From Loxodes magnus (lineage: Eukaryota; Ciliophora; Karyorelictea; Loxodida; Loxodidae): a DNA stretch of 64,000 nt. This document shows positions 24,880-38,799 of the stretch, piece by piece. The position numbers and the translations under genes were made by a program. Position 1 is the first letter of the stretch; every line of letters starts with the position of its first letter. The notes under the pieces are model-generated. The model searched no databases. It saw nothing but the letters and a program-made list of their open reading frames with translations, and was not told where the DNA came from. The DNA lies in contig CAMPDV010000448.1 in assembly GCA_946699065.1 (NCBI GenBank), forward strand, positions 212,168 through 276,167, given 5' to 3'.

Positions 24880-25210
24880 TAATGCTTTAATAAAAGAATT
24901 GTTGAATTTTTTTTTTATTGCTTCAATTCAAAAATTTCTTCTCTTAATTCTTGTAGAAACTGTCGAAGGCTGGAGTTGAAGCTCTTATAGAATTCTCATA
25001 CTTTTACAAATGTCAGTCTTGAGTAGTCTTCTATAATTAAAAATCTTAGTTAATTTTTATCTCTGCTATTCCTTGCTTTCATCCAAGCTCCTATCCAAGG
25101 TTGACGGCATAGAGAATGTGAGAGTTTTTGAGACGTGGACTTCAGAGTAAGAATCGCTCATTCTGATATTGAGTACCAAGTTAGAGACTAGCTTAAGGCT
25201 CACCATTCAT
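24880..25210 (-). pseudogene. possible integrase-like fragment
   Basis: A GC-richer island in a very AT-rich region. One minus-strand frame reads about 105 codons with Trp-rich, basic sequence and then LIIEDYSRLTFVKV followed by an amphipathic helix. The pattern IDDYSR-[LF]-T is characteristic of the retroviral-integrase (rve) core around its second catalytic Asp. Here the first Asp is Glu and no other catalytic residue was found. A competing frame also looks acceptable. This is a weak call based on one motif. Confidence 0.25.
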
Positions 25211-27775
25211 ATTTTAAATAATAATTATTATTATTATTAGATTTTTGTTTTCGTCCTGTTTTATTCTTCATAAACGTAACTGTTAATAATGCTATTTTTA
25301 AGTTACTAATAATTTATTAGTTCACAGTTAATATTTATTTAATTTTTATCTTTGTAAATTTTCATATTTGTGTTCTCTTATTTAGAACCTTTATTTGAAA
25401 ATAGTTATAATTCATTCATAATATTTAAAAGTTATTTTCTATTAATTTTATCTTATTGTTTAACAAAATCAATTACTCTTTTACTATTTAATTCATAAAC
25501 CATCTTTTATAAATTTGTATATTTTAATTATAGTGAATGTGTTTACCTAGAGTATTTATTGTTTAACATTAAAATGCTTATCTATTTATATTTTTTAACT
25601 GTTTTTTATTTATAATAATCTAAATTTAAATTCTATATTATATATCTATTATATAAATCTTCTTAATGAACAATAGTTCACTTAGCTTTTAAATTGCTAT
25701 TATCTTTATTTATTATTCCTTTATATTTAATTATTATTCTCAAACTTGCTCTTAAATTTTGAAGAATATACGTAATGCTTATTTTATATCTCTAACCATT
25801 AAGCTTGAAAGTTATTTTAAGTTGAATAAGTAAATTGAATTTTAAATGTTTTGGTTATTGTTTCATCTTTCTATTTCATCAACATATCTTTATACATTAC
25901 TTGCAATTATCCTCTTATTCGCCATTATTATCTTTTATTTCTCTTTTATTATAAATTACGATATACCTTTTATATATTGTAAATTTGAAGGAGAAGAAAG
26001 TCAGTTCTGAATGGTGAAAATTATTTTTAATAATATGAAAAAGCTATAATATGAAATAATAAACTATCTAAAATTAGAAAACTTTATATAAACAATAATC
26101 ATTTTTCCTTTCTCATAGATTAAGAATTAGTTTTCTCTATTTAAAGAAGCAAAAACTAACAAAGAGTTACTATTAAATTAATAAACCTATCTCTAAACTA
26201 AAAACTAATAAACCTTATATTTGAAAGCTTTATATTTAATAAGTATAAAATAAAATAATCTAGATAGTTAAAATTAAGTATGAGTAGATAGGTATATTGC
26301 TAGCAAATATTACAAAACTATAAGAAATGTGCTAATAGATCTGTATTTAAGTTGTCAAAATGTTAGAATATCACTTCTAAAAACTCAAATTTATTTTAAG
26401 TATTTTTATTTTCTAAAACAGAGTAAGACTCAGAAGTTATTTTAAAAAGCAATTCTGTGTGGTATTGGAAAAATAAAGTTATATATACATATTAGTTAGA
26501 GAAAAGTATCAAAATGTGTATTTTAAAGTTCAAACTCATCGTTTAACAAATCATGTGCATCATAGACTTGAATTGCTACCTTTTGAATACTATATAACTA
26601 CAGATAGGATGAGATTAATATCAATTGATTATTTTTATTTTGAAGATATTGATAAAATAGGATAAATAAATTATTTTCAAAAACCTCGTTACTTTGTAGG
26701 CTAACAAATTCTTTGTTTCTAGGTATATTTATATTTAACTTACTAAAGTTTCATATAGATATGCATACTTGATAATTCTGATTATGTTCCATATTATTTA
26801 ATTTTAAATTTGTTAATTTGAACAAAACTATATGAAGGAATACTATCCTTTAGAAATTATAATTTACATACCTCAGGAAGTATTTGCTACTTAAATCTAA
26901 AAAGTACATCTTTATCCATTTTAAATTATTTCAGAGTTAATGATAGATATATGTTGTTCTCCTATTTATAAAAGTGAAATAGTATTTTTAATAAAGTTAT
27001 TGACTAAATAAAAATCAGACAATATTAAATTATCTATTCCAGATCCTTTAAATATAAAGAAACTCTAAAAATTTGAATTATATATTCTAAAAATTTTGCA
27101 ATACTCTTAAACTATCTTATATTAGCATGAAGATATATACTTATTTATAAATATGTAAGGTTTATTATGAGAGGATTAGCTCTTCTTTATTATAATTATA
27201 AAATATTAGATACTTATTATATCTTACACTTTCCAATTATAGACTAAAGTGACTGTTTTCTAGGTTTATCAATACTCTATCTTTGAGTTGACTATCCAAC
27301 CCTTCCAAAATTTATAATTAGCTTCTTTCTTAATTAAATAATCTCTAGCTACATATTAAAAGTATTGCTATTATGTTTAGGATATTTTAAGTATCAATAA
27401 CTTATAATTCTAATATACTGAAATTTCTTAAAAATAGCATTTTATAAGTAATAGTATTAATACCTCCAAAATATTTAGAATTTTAAGCTTTAATTTAATT
27501 TTAGTAGCAGTATAAGAGCAATAATTTAAATATAATCAAAAAGATAACTTTGAAAAGCATAGGAATCAATACAATAATTAAACAATTAAATATATAATAA
27601 TAACCAAAACATTAAGATACTCTATTAGTTAAAAATTTAAATATATACTTGATAAAAAAGATAATTAGTTAATAATAACTAGATGCTTATTTTTAAATAT
27701 AGGTATACTTATTGCTTACATAGAAAATATACTATATTAAATATTTGTTAAAGTAGTTAAAAATGTTTATTCATC
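25211..27775. other. AT-rich stretch, no gene recognised
   Basis: 3' flank of the giant beta-helix gene. An ATTATT run lies near 25221-25241. No motif or repeat was recognised in the rest. Confidence 0.5.
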
Positions 27776-30700
27776 TCAATCTCTAGCGTTCATATTTCTA
27801 TCTTACTTTTCCTCTTCTTCTAAATAAAAATTCTAACTTAACTCACCTAAATCATTTAAGTCATTATATATGAATTCAGACACACGAATTTCTGATTTCA
27901 TATTTGAAGAATATTCTTAATTAATATTGTCAAATTCCCAAGCAATCTTTTTATGCTATAAAGCTCATTAATTACGTTTATTTTAAATTTTCTTTTTAAG
28001 ACTTGAAAGTTATAATTGTATTTCTTCCCTATTATATATTTACGATTGCTCCTCAGATTTCTATATAAGAGTAGATTAAGAATTTCTTAACTCATTTTTT
28101 GTCTCATTTTATTAGCTTTCTATAATCATTTACTCATCTTACTCATGACTTACATTACATTAATTTATTTATAAAGGTCAAATTTATATTTTAGCGGTTT
28201 AAAAAGGATTATATAAGATTTAATTATCCAGATAGTTACTTTTAGAGAAACTCTTAAATATTCTGTACTTTTAAATGAATTATTTAACTCTTCTTTTTCA
28301 GTATTTTTGCTAAGTTTATCTAAAGTTCATATTTATCTAATAGTAAAGTTCTCTCAAACTACTGTCTAATAAAAGTAATCATTCCATTTCCTTTAGACAT
28401 CTTACTATCTCATTTTATTGAAATGAATTATATAACTTTTTAGTGTATTTATTATCTTAGTCTAAGTCATAGTAATCATTTTGCTCTTAGTATCTATTTC
28501 TTAATTTTCTATTTATTAATGCTATATTCCTTTTTTCTATTTTCTCTTATCTTTTCTTCTCTTCCTTATCTCATTTAGTTACTATATCATTTAATTATAC
28601 TTTGTTTTTAAAACAGGTTAAGTAGAAATATCATTTGAGTGAATCAAACTAAATATCTTAACCAAACTCTATTATAATCTAGCGAAGCCATTTTAATATA
28701 AAGTAAGCATTTAAGGTAACTAGAAGCAAGAATATTATAACATCAATAATTGGATATTTCTAACCAGATTCAAAATAAATGCCACAGTATAAGATAAATG
28801 TTGAAATAAGCAGGTAATTTAGTTCTAAGCTATTTAGTTCCTTTTTATCAAAAGGTTTATACTTTATCTGAAGCATAATACATACTATCAAGACTAAAAT
28901 TAAGCACCAAAACTAAAATATTATAGAAGAGTTTTATAAGAAAATGAATATCAAGGAGATCATAAACTTCTCATACATCTTAACGAACTCTCAGTAGTAA
29001 AATTCTTCTTTATATCCTAGAGTTAAAAAACCAAACATGGATTTCATAAAGACTGATTTAATAGTGCTTCTATTTCTGTATAAATATATGACTACAACGG
29101 AAGGAATAAGAACTCCATATATTAAAAATCCCGGAAAGGCAAAACAAAGAATGAATTGAAGATGTTTTCCCTTTCAACATTCAATGTCTGTATATGCATT
29201 CAGAACATAATAACCATTTGATATTTCCATACAGCTAAATGCACTAAAAACCGTAAGTATTAAATTAGTGTTTAACTAAAAATATGTGACACTCATTATA
29301 GTTATAAATACTGACTTATTAAATAATTTCCTAGCTAATAACGAATAAATCAGTAGAAGGAGGACACAAGCTATTAAAATGATTAGAGGTAATGCTAATG
29401 TGTTTATTACTTTGTCATAATATCTTCTTTCCCCTTCATAGTAAGCGCAATCTAATTTAAAAATAGTAGAGGTAGTAGCTATAATTTATCCATTAACTTA
29501 AAACAATTCTTTTATTGCATCTGGCCAGTTGAATTTAAAGTTTTAAATTAATACTGAAAATTGCATATAGTTGGTAAGTAATTTGAAGTAAACTCCTAGA
29601 TAAGATTCTTTCTCATAAGCTGATTTTAGTGTATATCAAACTAGATATAAAATATACACTATTAATATAGCAAATATGAAAGCAGCTATTATTAAACTCT
29701 ATTTTTTACTTAAACATTTTTAACATTTATTATTTCCATCTTTTGTTCAATCTTACTCACAAATATCACATAGTATTCCTTTATGTCCTTTTGCACAGTT
29801 GCCTGATCATTAAATATCTTGATAATATTCTAATCTTTATGCTTATTCTGTAATTTTTAAGTATTCTTCTACTTTAAATTTGTTTAATTAAGTTCCCAAG
29901 CAAGATAATTAATTAGGACATTTGAGCATACTTTCTGAAATTAAGTTTTCTCTTCAATATCCTTTAGTAGGCATTATTAGATCACTTCCATAGCATCTAG
30001 CTCCCTCCACACATTCTTTGCAAGATTTATCGCTTTAACCTAAGGAATATTATCCCTATAAGCAATTTTAGCATCATATTCCATCAACTAAGATCTAGCC
30101 ACGTAAGCAACCTGAGATGTTCATATTTACTTCAATTATATTTTAAGAACTTTAACTCGCAAACACATTTCCATCTTCAATTGCTTCAGTTTTTAAGTTT
30201 AGTTTGATTGAACTTCCTGGTTTAGCTTTAACAGTAATGTTTGCTATATAAAAAACTCCAGATTCTGCTTATATTCTTGTTTTACCTGCAAGTTCTGCAT
30301 TATCTTTATTCTCATTTTAAGGATAGACAGAAACAATGGAACTGTTATCAGTTTTTACTATTTATCCAAAATTATCTGTAATGAATATAGTTTATTCAGG
30401 GATTTAGAAACCTGGTAGTTAACTTTTTAACTCTCTTTCTCTTCACGAATCATTCCCATTACAATAACCTAAAGCATCTTAAACTGAGATAGTTGCTAAC
30501 TTAAAAGCAAAGGATGCAAAATTATTACCATAATAAGCAGAATTATTTTAATATAAGGAGCATGATTAAATATCCTATAAATCAGGAATAAAAGTAGGAA
30601 TGGCTCCTTATAAAGAAATAGCACCTCCTTCTCCATATTAATTAGTTATTTTATTACCTATGAACTAATTGAAATCAAGAGTGTAATAACAACTTCATTA

Positions 30701-33700
30701 CTTTTCACAAATCAGCCTTAAAGCCCCACCTTTAGAGAGAGATTCCTTTCCTTGAACTTAATTATCTTGAAACAAGTTGTTTTAAAATGTAATATTAGCA
30801 TTCTAAACATATCCTACTCCTCCATGCTAGGATGCCTTACAGTTTTCAAACTTGTTGTTCTTAAATAAATAATAGTTCTCTTAAGATTTATCATTAATGA
30901 TAACAAAGCAAGAACCAATATTTGCTTTCTGCATCGAGCATCTACAATTCTACATGTTCAACTAGGAATTTAAAGAGTAAATTGCACTTCCATAATATTT
31001 ATCACTTTCACCATATATGAATTAAGTGTTACTCAAATTAATATTTCCGTTATCATTGAATATAGCTGTTTTTATGTAACTACTAAGAAGACAGTATTCC
31101 ATAATCATTTAAGATTATTCTTTCATGTAAATAATAGTTCCATAATCAGTAGAATTTATGTTTTCAAATTTAACATTTTTTATAGTTAAGTTAGATTAAA
31201 GAACATTTATAAGTCCCTAATTAGAGCTAATATCTGAAAATGTAGATTCAGTTAAGGTTAAATTTGATTTAGTTAAATGAAATGCGCCTCCTTTATCTCC
31301 ACTAGCATTATAAAATTAGGAGTTACTTATTGTTATCTAAGCTTAAAAATCGCTCATAATAAACGTTCCTGTTTGACCTTTTTGATTCTTAAAAGTTGAC
31401 TTGTCAATATTAACTATTGAGTTTCATATCATAAGTCCAGAGGTTTATTCCTTAACTTAATTTTGATAGAATTAAACGTTCTAGAGCTTTAGTTAGCTTT
31501 TATAAATGAAAATAATAGAGTTTTATCCTTAGTTATTACTAAGAATAGTGCTACATATCTAAGATACTTTTTCATTTTAAGATATTCATAAACCAATAAT
31601 GCCCATTGAAAGAGCTGTATTATTGTATATAATTGATTAGTCTAAATTAAAGGATGAGCTTTGAACATTTAAGAAAGCACTTTCTTTTGCTAAGTTATAA
31701 ATAAACTGAGAGTTTTATGCCTTAAAGTTACTTCCTAGCATGAGATATCCTACACCTCCACTACTCATTGCATAATTAAGAGTGCAAAGCACATAATTGA
31801 AGTATAAATAAGTTTATTGGATATAGAAAACTGCTCCATATTTTGCTGTATTATTACCAAATCTTGATTTATATATTTAAATACTTGAATTAAAGGCACC
31901 TAGCAAGCCTCCAGCTTATGCTCTGTTTTAATAACAATTGATTGCATAAATTTTAGCATTTACTTACTAGAGAGAAAGTTAAGTTGCTTAATCTGCTGAA
32001 TTATTAAAAATGTTGCTGTTGATAATAAAGATGAAATCTTAAGCTGCTTCTATCAAACTTCCAATATTTTTCTAGAATATGCAATCAATTATTAAATAGA
32101 TCGATTATTCTGACTTTATGGCTACTCCTTTATATCCTATATTCTCTTCAAATCTTATTTACCAAAACAGAGATTTAGAGTACTTTTAAGAAATAGTGAA
32201 GCCTTTTCCAATTTGATTTTAGATAATAGAGCAATTTAGTAAAGAAAAGTTAAAGTTAAAGACTTCTATTAAAGCTCCATCACTAATAAGGTTTTATTTA
32301 AAGCTAGTTTTTATTATTATTACTTAAACATTCTTAGTTTCTATTACTCCGTAACTTGCTACATTTTAATAAAAGTCACTTTCTTCAATAATTAGTTAGT
32401 TAAGAGTAGGAGAGTATAGCAAGGAATAAGCTTCATTATACTAAAAATTGCATTTTTTCAAATACAATATTGAAGAACTACTTGATTCTACAGAATTTCC
32501 ACCTTTAGAAGTATTGTTTTAGAATGAAAAATCCTTAAAAATTGCTTCTGTTTGCATAAAAGTCATTATTGAACCTTAAGTTGCCAGATTCTTAAGTACT
32601 TAAGTTTATGTTAAAGTTAGATAAGATTATAGTAAATACATAACTGCTGCATTTGTAGCATTATTTCTCGTTATTTCAGTTGAAGTTATTTAAATGCTAG
32701 AATTTTAAGCGAATATAAATCCACCATAGGTTGAAGCTAAATTTTCAGTTATATGACTGTTTTGAATTTAAACATCTGATTGTTCTAAATATAGACAAGC
32801 TCCATACTATGCTTTATTCTTCCTAGCTGTTAAAGCTTATATAATCAGGTTACTTTTTTCTGAGTAAATGATTCCACCATAGATTGTAGCTTCGTTTTCA
32901 AGACTTTTAATATTTTTCATTTATACGGTAGATTGATAACTGTAAATAAAAGCTCCTTTTGATGCATTATTGTTATTAACTTATATATTAAAGAGTTCAG
33001 CTCTAAGTAGATTAAAGAATATTATTCCGTTTTAGGATGCATTATTTTGCTTCAAATAAATGTCCTGTAATGTTAGAAATATTTGTGAAAAATATCCAAC
33101 ACTTCCTTAATTCGCGTAATTTAACTCAAATCCACAATTACCTATAAGAGAATTTTATGTATCATTAACTTGGATGAAAAACACTCCTCCTTTTAGAAAA
33201 GCTGAATTTTCAGAAAAGTAACTATCTTCTAATCGAGTAAAACTAGATTACTACAAACATGAAAACCCTCCATTCTCTTTCTTAGCTTCATTTTTAGAAG
33301 CTGAGCAATTATTTATTTCTACTACTTATGATTATAATAAGAACAAAGCTCCACCACTAAATATTTAAGCTATATTTCCAATAAATTAGCAATTTTATAA
33401 AATTCTAATGTTAGTTAGGAAAGTACTTAAAACTCCTCCATACTTTGAAGCTTTATTATTAATAAACATTGTATTTTAGATTTTATCAACTTACGAATTT
33501 TCCAAGTAAGCGCTTCCACCTGAATCTAAAGCTAAGTTTTAACTAAATATATTAGAAAAAATTGTTCCAATTTAACTGTCATATAGGGAGAAAACTCCTC
33601 CTTTTTAAAAAGCTTAATTCAACTTAAATAAATTATCTTCAATTATCTTTATTTCTGATTGCTGAGCAAAGCAAAAACCTCCATTTTACATAGCTGTGTT

Positions 33701-35845
33701 ATTAATTGAAGTTATAATTTTAACCTTTTCCACATATGATTTATGCAGGAATAAAGCTCCACCTGACTAAGCTGTAGCATTATTATCCTAAAACACATTG
33801 TTATTTATTGAAGTAACTGTAGTTTAACTAGCATATATAGCTCCCCCACTAGAGGCTTTATTACGACTAAATCAATTATTTTCTATTTAATCTATTTGAC
33901 TCTTAAGTATATAAATACTTCCTCCTTGATTTAAAGCTTCATTACTTTCAAAAGTATTATTAGAAATAATTTTAATTTAGCTATTTTCAAACGTCAATAC
34001 TCCTCCAGTCAAAGAATGTTGATTCTCATAAAAATTAGAATCTTAGAGATAAGTTAATTGAGATTGACCAAAGTACATAAAACCACCACTTCCTTAAATA
34101 GCAACATTTAAATTAGCAATGATATTGGAAATCAAAATTATATTCGAATTATAAAAATGTAAAGCTCCACCATTTGAGAAACTTGCTACATTTTCTTTAA
34201 ATAAACAGTTAGAAATTTTAGAAATGCTACTGCTCTCAGATATGAGGACTCCTCCTGATTCAATCATTTGATTTTATGTAAATGAACTATTTATAATTTA
34301 GTCAACAGAATCTTCTTGAAAGTAAATACTACCATATACTGCTTTATTATTCTAGACTTTAATATTTTCAATAGAGGTTATTTTACTCTTAATGAAGATA
34401 CAAGTACTTCCATTAAAAACTGCTTAATTTTAAAAAAATATAGATTCCTATAAATAAGCTATTTAGGATTGTAAGAAATACAAAAATCCTCCATTGTCAT
34501 ATGCAATATTTTTAGAAGTTTAGATATCTTTAATTGAAGTTATATTCGATTTCTCAACGTACAAAGCTCCTCCTAGGAATCCTTAATTGGATATAAAAGA
34601 GCAATTCTGAAATTATTAAATACTACATTATAAAATATAAATAGCTCCTCCCTTAAAAACTGCTTAATTTTCTATAAATGAGTTATTTTTAAAAATCCTC
34701 AAGATTGAATTGCTTATATATATACTCCCACCATGCTCACTAGCGATATTTAATTCATATAAGGAATTCTAAATTTTAATATTTTGGCTTTAAAGAATAT
34801 ACAAAACACCTCCATTAACAGCATCATTTGATTTAAATATGCATCCTTCTATGCTTAACTAGGAGTACTAAGAGTTGATAATTCCATTTCCATTTAAATT
34901 TATATTTTCAGAAAATAAGCTTTTATATATCTCTCAAAACGATTCAGATAAAAATATTATAGAAGTAATATTAACTTAATTGCCAGAAAATATAGTATTT
35001 TGTATTTTTAAAGAGGATTTTCTTAAGTATAACTAATGTCCCTATCCTTGATTGTGTGCAAAGAAGGAGTTATTAACAGTTACATTGCTCTAAAAGATAT
35101 AGATAAGTCCTTCTCTATTTTCCTGAAAGTAGCAATTATTTATACTAATGTTTGATTAAGTAAAGTTAAAGAAATTTCCTTACTAGTAAGCAATATTCTT
35201 TTTTATGATTACATTGTTTAAAGTTAAATTTGAGTTTTAAATAGAGATATACTAAGCAACTAAAAATTCAATTTATTAAATAGATGTGTTTATTATTGCT
35301 AAATTTGAGTCTTTTGCTATTATAAAAGCTTTTTAATTCTAAAATTAGCATTGTTAAATAATACAATAGGTATTATCACCCTAAATTGTTATGTTCTATA
35401 GTTCTACTGTATCATTCTAAAGATTAATATAAACATAAGGATCTAAAATAATAATTTTAGAAATTGAACTATTTAAGCACATTGTTTTAACGTAATTTTA
35501 ATATTCGCAGTTATATGATTATATTTTGAAAGACTTTGGACCAGTTCAAGATTAGTTTTATCTTAATAATTCGCATTCTTTATTATACAAAAAATATTCT
35601 AAGCAAGCTATTAAATGTTCATGAGGGGAAATTATTAATTTAACTTGATCATAAAATGACAGTTATTCAAATGCTCTTGTTAAATTAGTATACGGAAAAT
35701 CAATGGTGCCTTCTTCTTGCTAATCGTTATCTTTTTAAATATTTTCAGGTGATGTAACGAATCTTACAATTTCATCACATTTTGAAAAAGAAAGAAGAAG
35801 GTATAAAATAGTTGCGAGGAGATAAGTTGTTGGAATCATCCACAT
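27776..35845 (-). CDS. giant beta-helix surface protein with multipass membrane domain
   Basis: ATG 35845 to TGA 27776 is 8070 bp, exactly 2690 codons, and reads continuously with TAA/TAG=Gln and TGA=Trp. Signal peptide (MWMIPTTYLLATIL) at residues 1-22. Residues about 110-1720 hold dozens of ~25-30 residue repeats ending in NGGA/GGAIY with FxxN-type asparagines, the pattern of right-handed beta-helix and chlamydial-Pmp-like repeats. A Cys-rich EGF/GCC-like part follows, with GYWREN near residue 1964 and GILCDICEQDW. Then come about eight to nine membrane helices (2060-2400) and a charged cytosolic tail with coiled coil. Some 15 Trp are TGA and about six TGG. No intron is apparent. Ciliates carry families of such surface proteins; adhesion or antigen-like function is inference. 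Whether the final TGA or a later codon terminates is unproven. Confidence 0.85.
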
Positions 35846-36309
35846 TTTTAATTATAATTATTAAGAAAAAAAAGTTTAAATAGTAATAGTTTATCTTGAT
35901 TAAACGATTTTAATTTAATTAAACGATTTTAATTTAAATTAAAAACAATTAGTACTTGTCTTTTACTTTATTTTTTATCATTCATTGTTTCTAGATTTCT
36001 ATCTTATTATACAATTTCTTCTTCACTTTATTTTCTTTATGTTTTCTTAAATTACGGAAGATTTTATCTTTATTTAAAGGAAATTAAGTCCTTAAGCTGT
36101 AATCTCTTCAAATATATTTTATTATCTTTCTAAAATTTATTTGGAAAAAGTAGTGTCATCATATTTTTTTATAAGGTAAATTATTTTTATACCTAAACAT
36201 TAATAATGTAGATCTTAACTATCTTGATAAAGCTTTAAGAACTCTTTATTTGTAGATAGTTCCTTTTAATTTTTTTTATTATTCCCTTAGAAAAACGAAA
36301 TACTAAATA

Positions 36310-36640
36310 CCTTTAACATAATCAAAGCTTAATTGATATTAAATTTCTTCTTATATAGTAAACTTATACTTGTAAAGTCTTCTCTTCTTCTCTTGCTTCC
36401 TCTATAATAATTTACTTTCCTTCTTCAATTATCCTCTTATTTGCTTGATTTGCTTTTAATTCTGGTTTGTTTATTGTTAATTTAACTTCTCCATCAAGCA
36501 TCTCTAATTTTCTTGTATGTAGTTTTTTCTTTTTTGCTGCTTCTTCCTTAACTCTATAAATTAGATTTCTATAGCTTTTTTTCTTTATTTCCTTTAATTA
36601 AGCTAGATAAAGGAATTTTAATTCTAAATAACTTAAAATG
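36310..36640 (-). CDS. candidate coiled-coil protein segment
   Basis: The minus-strand frame upstream of the giant gene reads a charged, helical stretch (YRNLIYRVKEEAAKKKK, then KPELKANQANKRIIEE and EEAREEEKTLQ). It uses mainly non-TAA/TAG codons. After about 36310 two frames compete and the signal fades. It could be the end of a larger gene or a fragment. No family recognised. Confidence 0.35.
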
Positions 36641-38799
36641 CCTTTTTAAAGGTTAGAAGAATTTAAAGATAATTCCTTAAAAGAATTTGAGGTTAAAGAA
36701 ATAAATACTACCAACTCTTGAGATTATTTTTCCTTACAAATACTAAAAGGCTTTAGATATATACCAGCAGCTATTCATTATAAAAATATTTCCTAAATTA
36801 AATAAATTTAAAAGTATTCCTTTAAGAGATATCACTTATCTATAAATCAATAATTCAAACCAAGCCTCAATTATCAATGCTATCTATATTTAAATGAATT
36901 TTGGCTTAAAGCCAATCTCAATTTAATTTTTTAAAAGGCTTTTGTTAAAAATTAGATAAATAGTTATTTAGCTTTTGCTACTAAGCAAGTTTAAATAATT
37001 ATGCTAAGGAATATACATTCAAATAAATAATTAAATAGAGTATTAATTAAATATATTTGCTAGATTTATCTTCTACTCATTTTTATTAAATTATACAACT
37101 AAAAATAATTTTAAACCTTCTAATGTTTTCATTTAACTTTAGAGAAATATTAATAGTTAGGAATATAATTTATTATATAGCCTAAATCAGAGTCTTTTAG
37201 CTTTAAATTTAACTAATAAACTTAATAATTATTTTACTTTTAAACTTTCTTAAATGCCAAATTAAAAAATTAAGGAAATATTTTTCTAAAAATATTCCAA
37301 GGGAAGTTAGTTTTGATGTTAGTAGCTAAAAGTTAAAATCATTAATGTAATAAGAAAGGCCTATTTACGATTCTGTCTAACTTATTTTTATCTGTCCAAT
37401 TTAAAATTTTCTTAAAAATAGAGGAAAATAATCAGTTAAAAGAGAAAGGAAATCTGAATAGCTTTGAAACTTATAAGCTTTGAATTTCCATTTCAACTTT
37501 CAGCTTATAAAGATTACTTTTACTTCTTGCAAGATTAATTATAAAATGCTTATTCTACTAAAAGAGACATAGCTGTATGTTTTTCAAGAACTTAAGAAAT
37601 TGCAAAATATTAAATTTTTTATGATATTGCTCTTGAAGATAATTTGCTGATTAAAGTATACCTTCTGTTGCTTTTAAATTGCTAAAATTCTATAGCAAAG
37701 CCTCAAGTCATGAGGATATAATTACAAATTATATTTATCTTTCTTTATATCTAGTTTTTGGTAAAAAAAGGAATTTGCTAGTTAAACTCATCTATGTATT
37801 GATTATTAGGAAAACAGATTAAGATTATTACTAAGAAAAAGCAGTTCTTCATAAACTAAATAATATGAGCATTTCAAGTCTTAAAATATAACTAATAAAT
37901 AAAAACCACTTCATTCTTAACTATATCAACCTTCACTAAAATGTTTTAGATTTTAATGGTTCAAATATAAAATTAATCCTTCAATAAGTCTCTATAAATT
38001 AACTAAATTATTATGAAATAGTTGCTTTAGCGTTACGGATACAAACAATATTAATTAGATTAAGGTAAGAATAACGGGGTAGAGTATAGAAAGTTTAAAA
38101 AGTATAATAACTATTAAAGAATTTAAAATTATAAAGATGTAGCTAATATAATAACTTAGAGAAATTAATTTAAACTGTAAGTCAAATAGCTAGCTTACAG
38201 TTACTATTATTTAGAATATTTACATTCTAAAATCATTTCTTTATAAACCTCTTGCTGTTATTAATAATGTTAAAGGAGACTTAAATAAAAACATTGATAA
38301 TTTATCTCTTAAGATATAAGAAGTGAGTTAGTTAATAAATTAATTATTTTTATTTTAGCAAGTTTATATGAATTATTAATAGATTATAGTTTCTATTTAT
38401 AAAAACTTCTAAGAAATTAAAAAGTTTTAAGTTAAAAGGAAAAATATAAAATAAACCTAGAGGCTCTTTTAATCAGTCATTAATTTAGTTAGTAAAGATC
38501 CTATTAACTGGTTTTGTCGATTACTAAAAATTGTCAGATAAACTAGAAATCTCTTACTAAGCCTTGGACTTAAATTTTTTAAAAAGAAATTTAAATACCA
38601 TCTAGAGATTTTTATAATTGTTATGATTATAATTTTTTAGTCATTTTTACTCTTTAATTTTATCAATAAATATTCACCAAAAAAGGTATTTTTTCCTTTG
38701 GACTTTCGCTTTTTTTAAGCATATCAAAATTTTAACTATTTTAAATAAATTCTGTTTATACAGCTCTCGATAGCAATATTTTATAAATAAATAAATAAA
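36641..38799. other. AT-rich stretch, no gene recognised
   Basis: Nothing that I can support on either strand. Confidence 0.5.
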
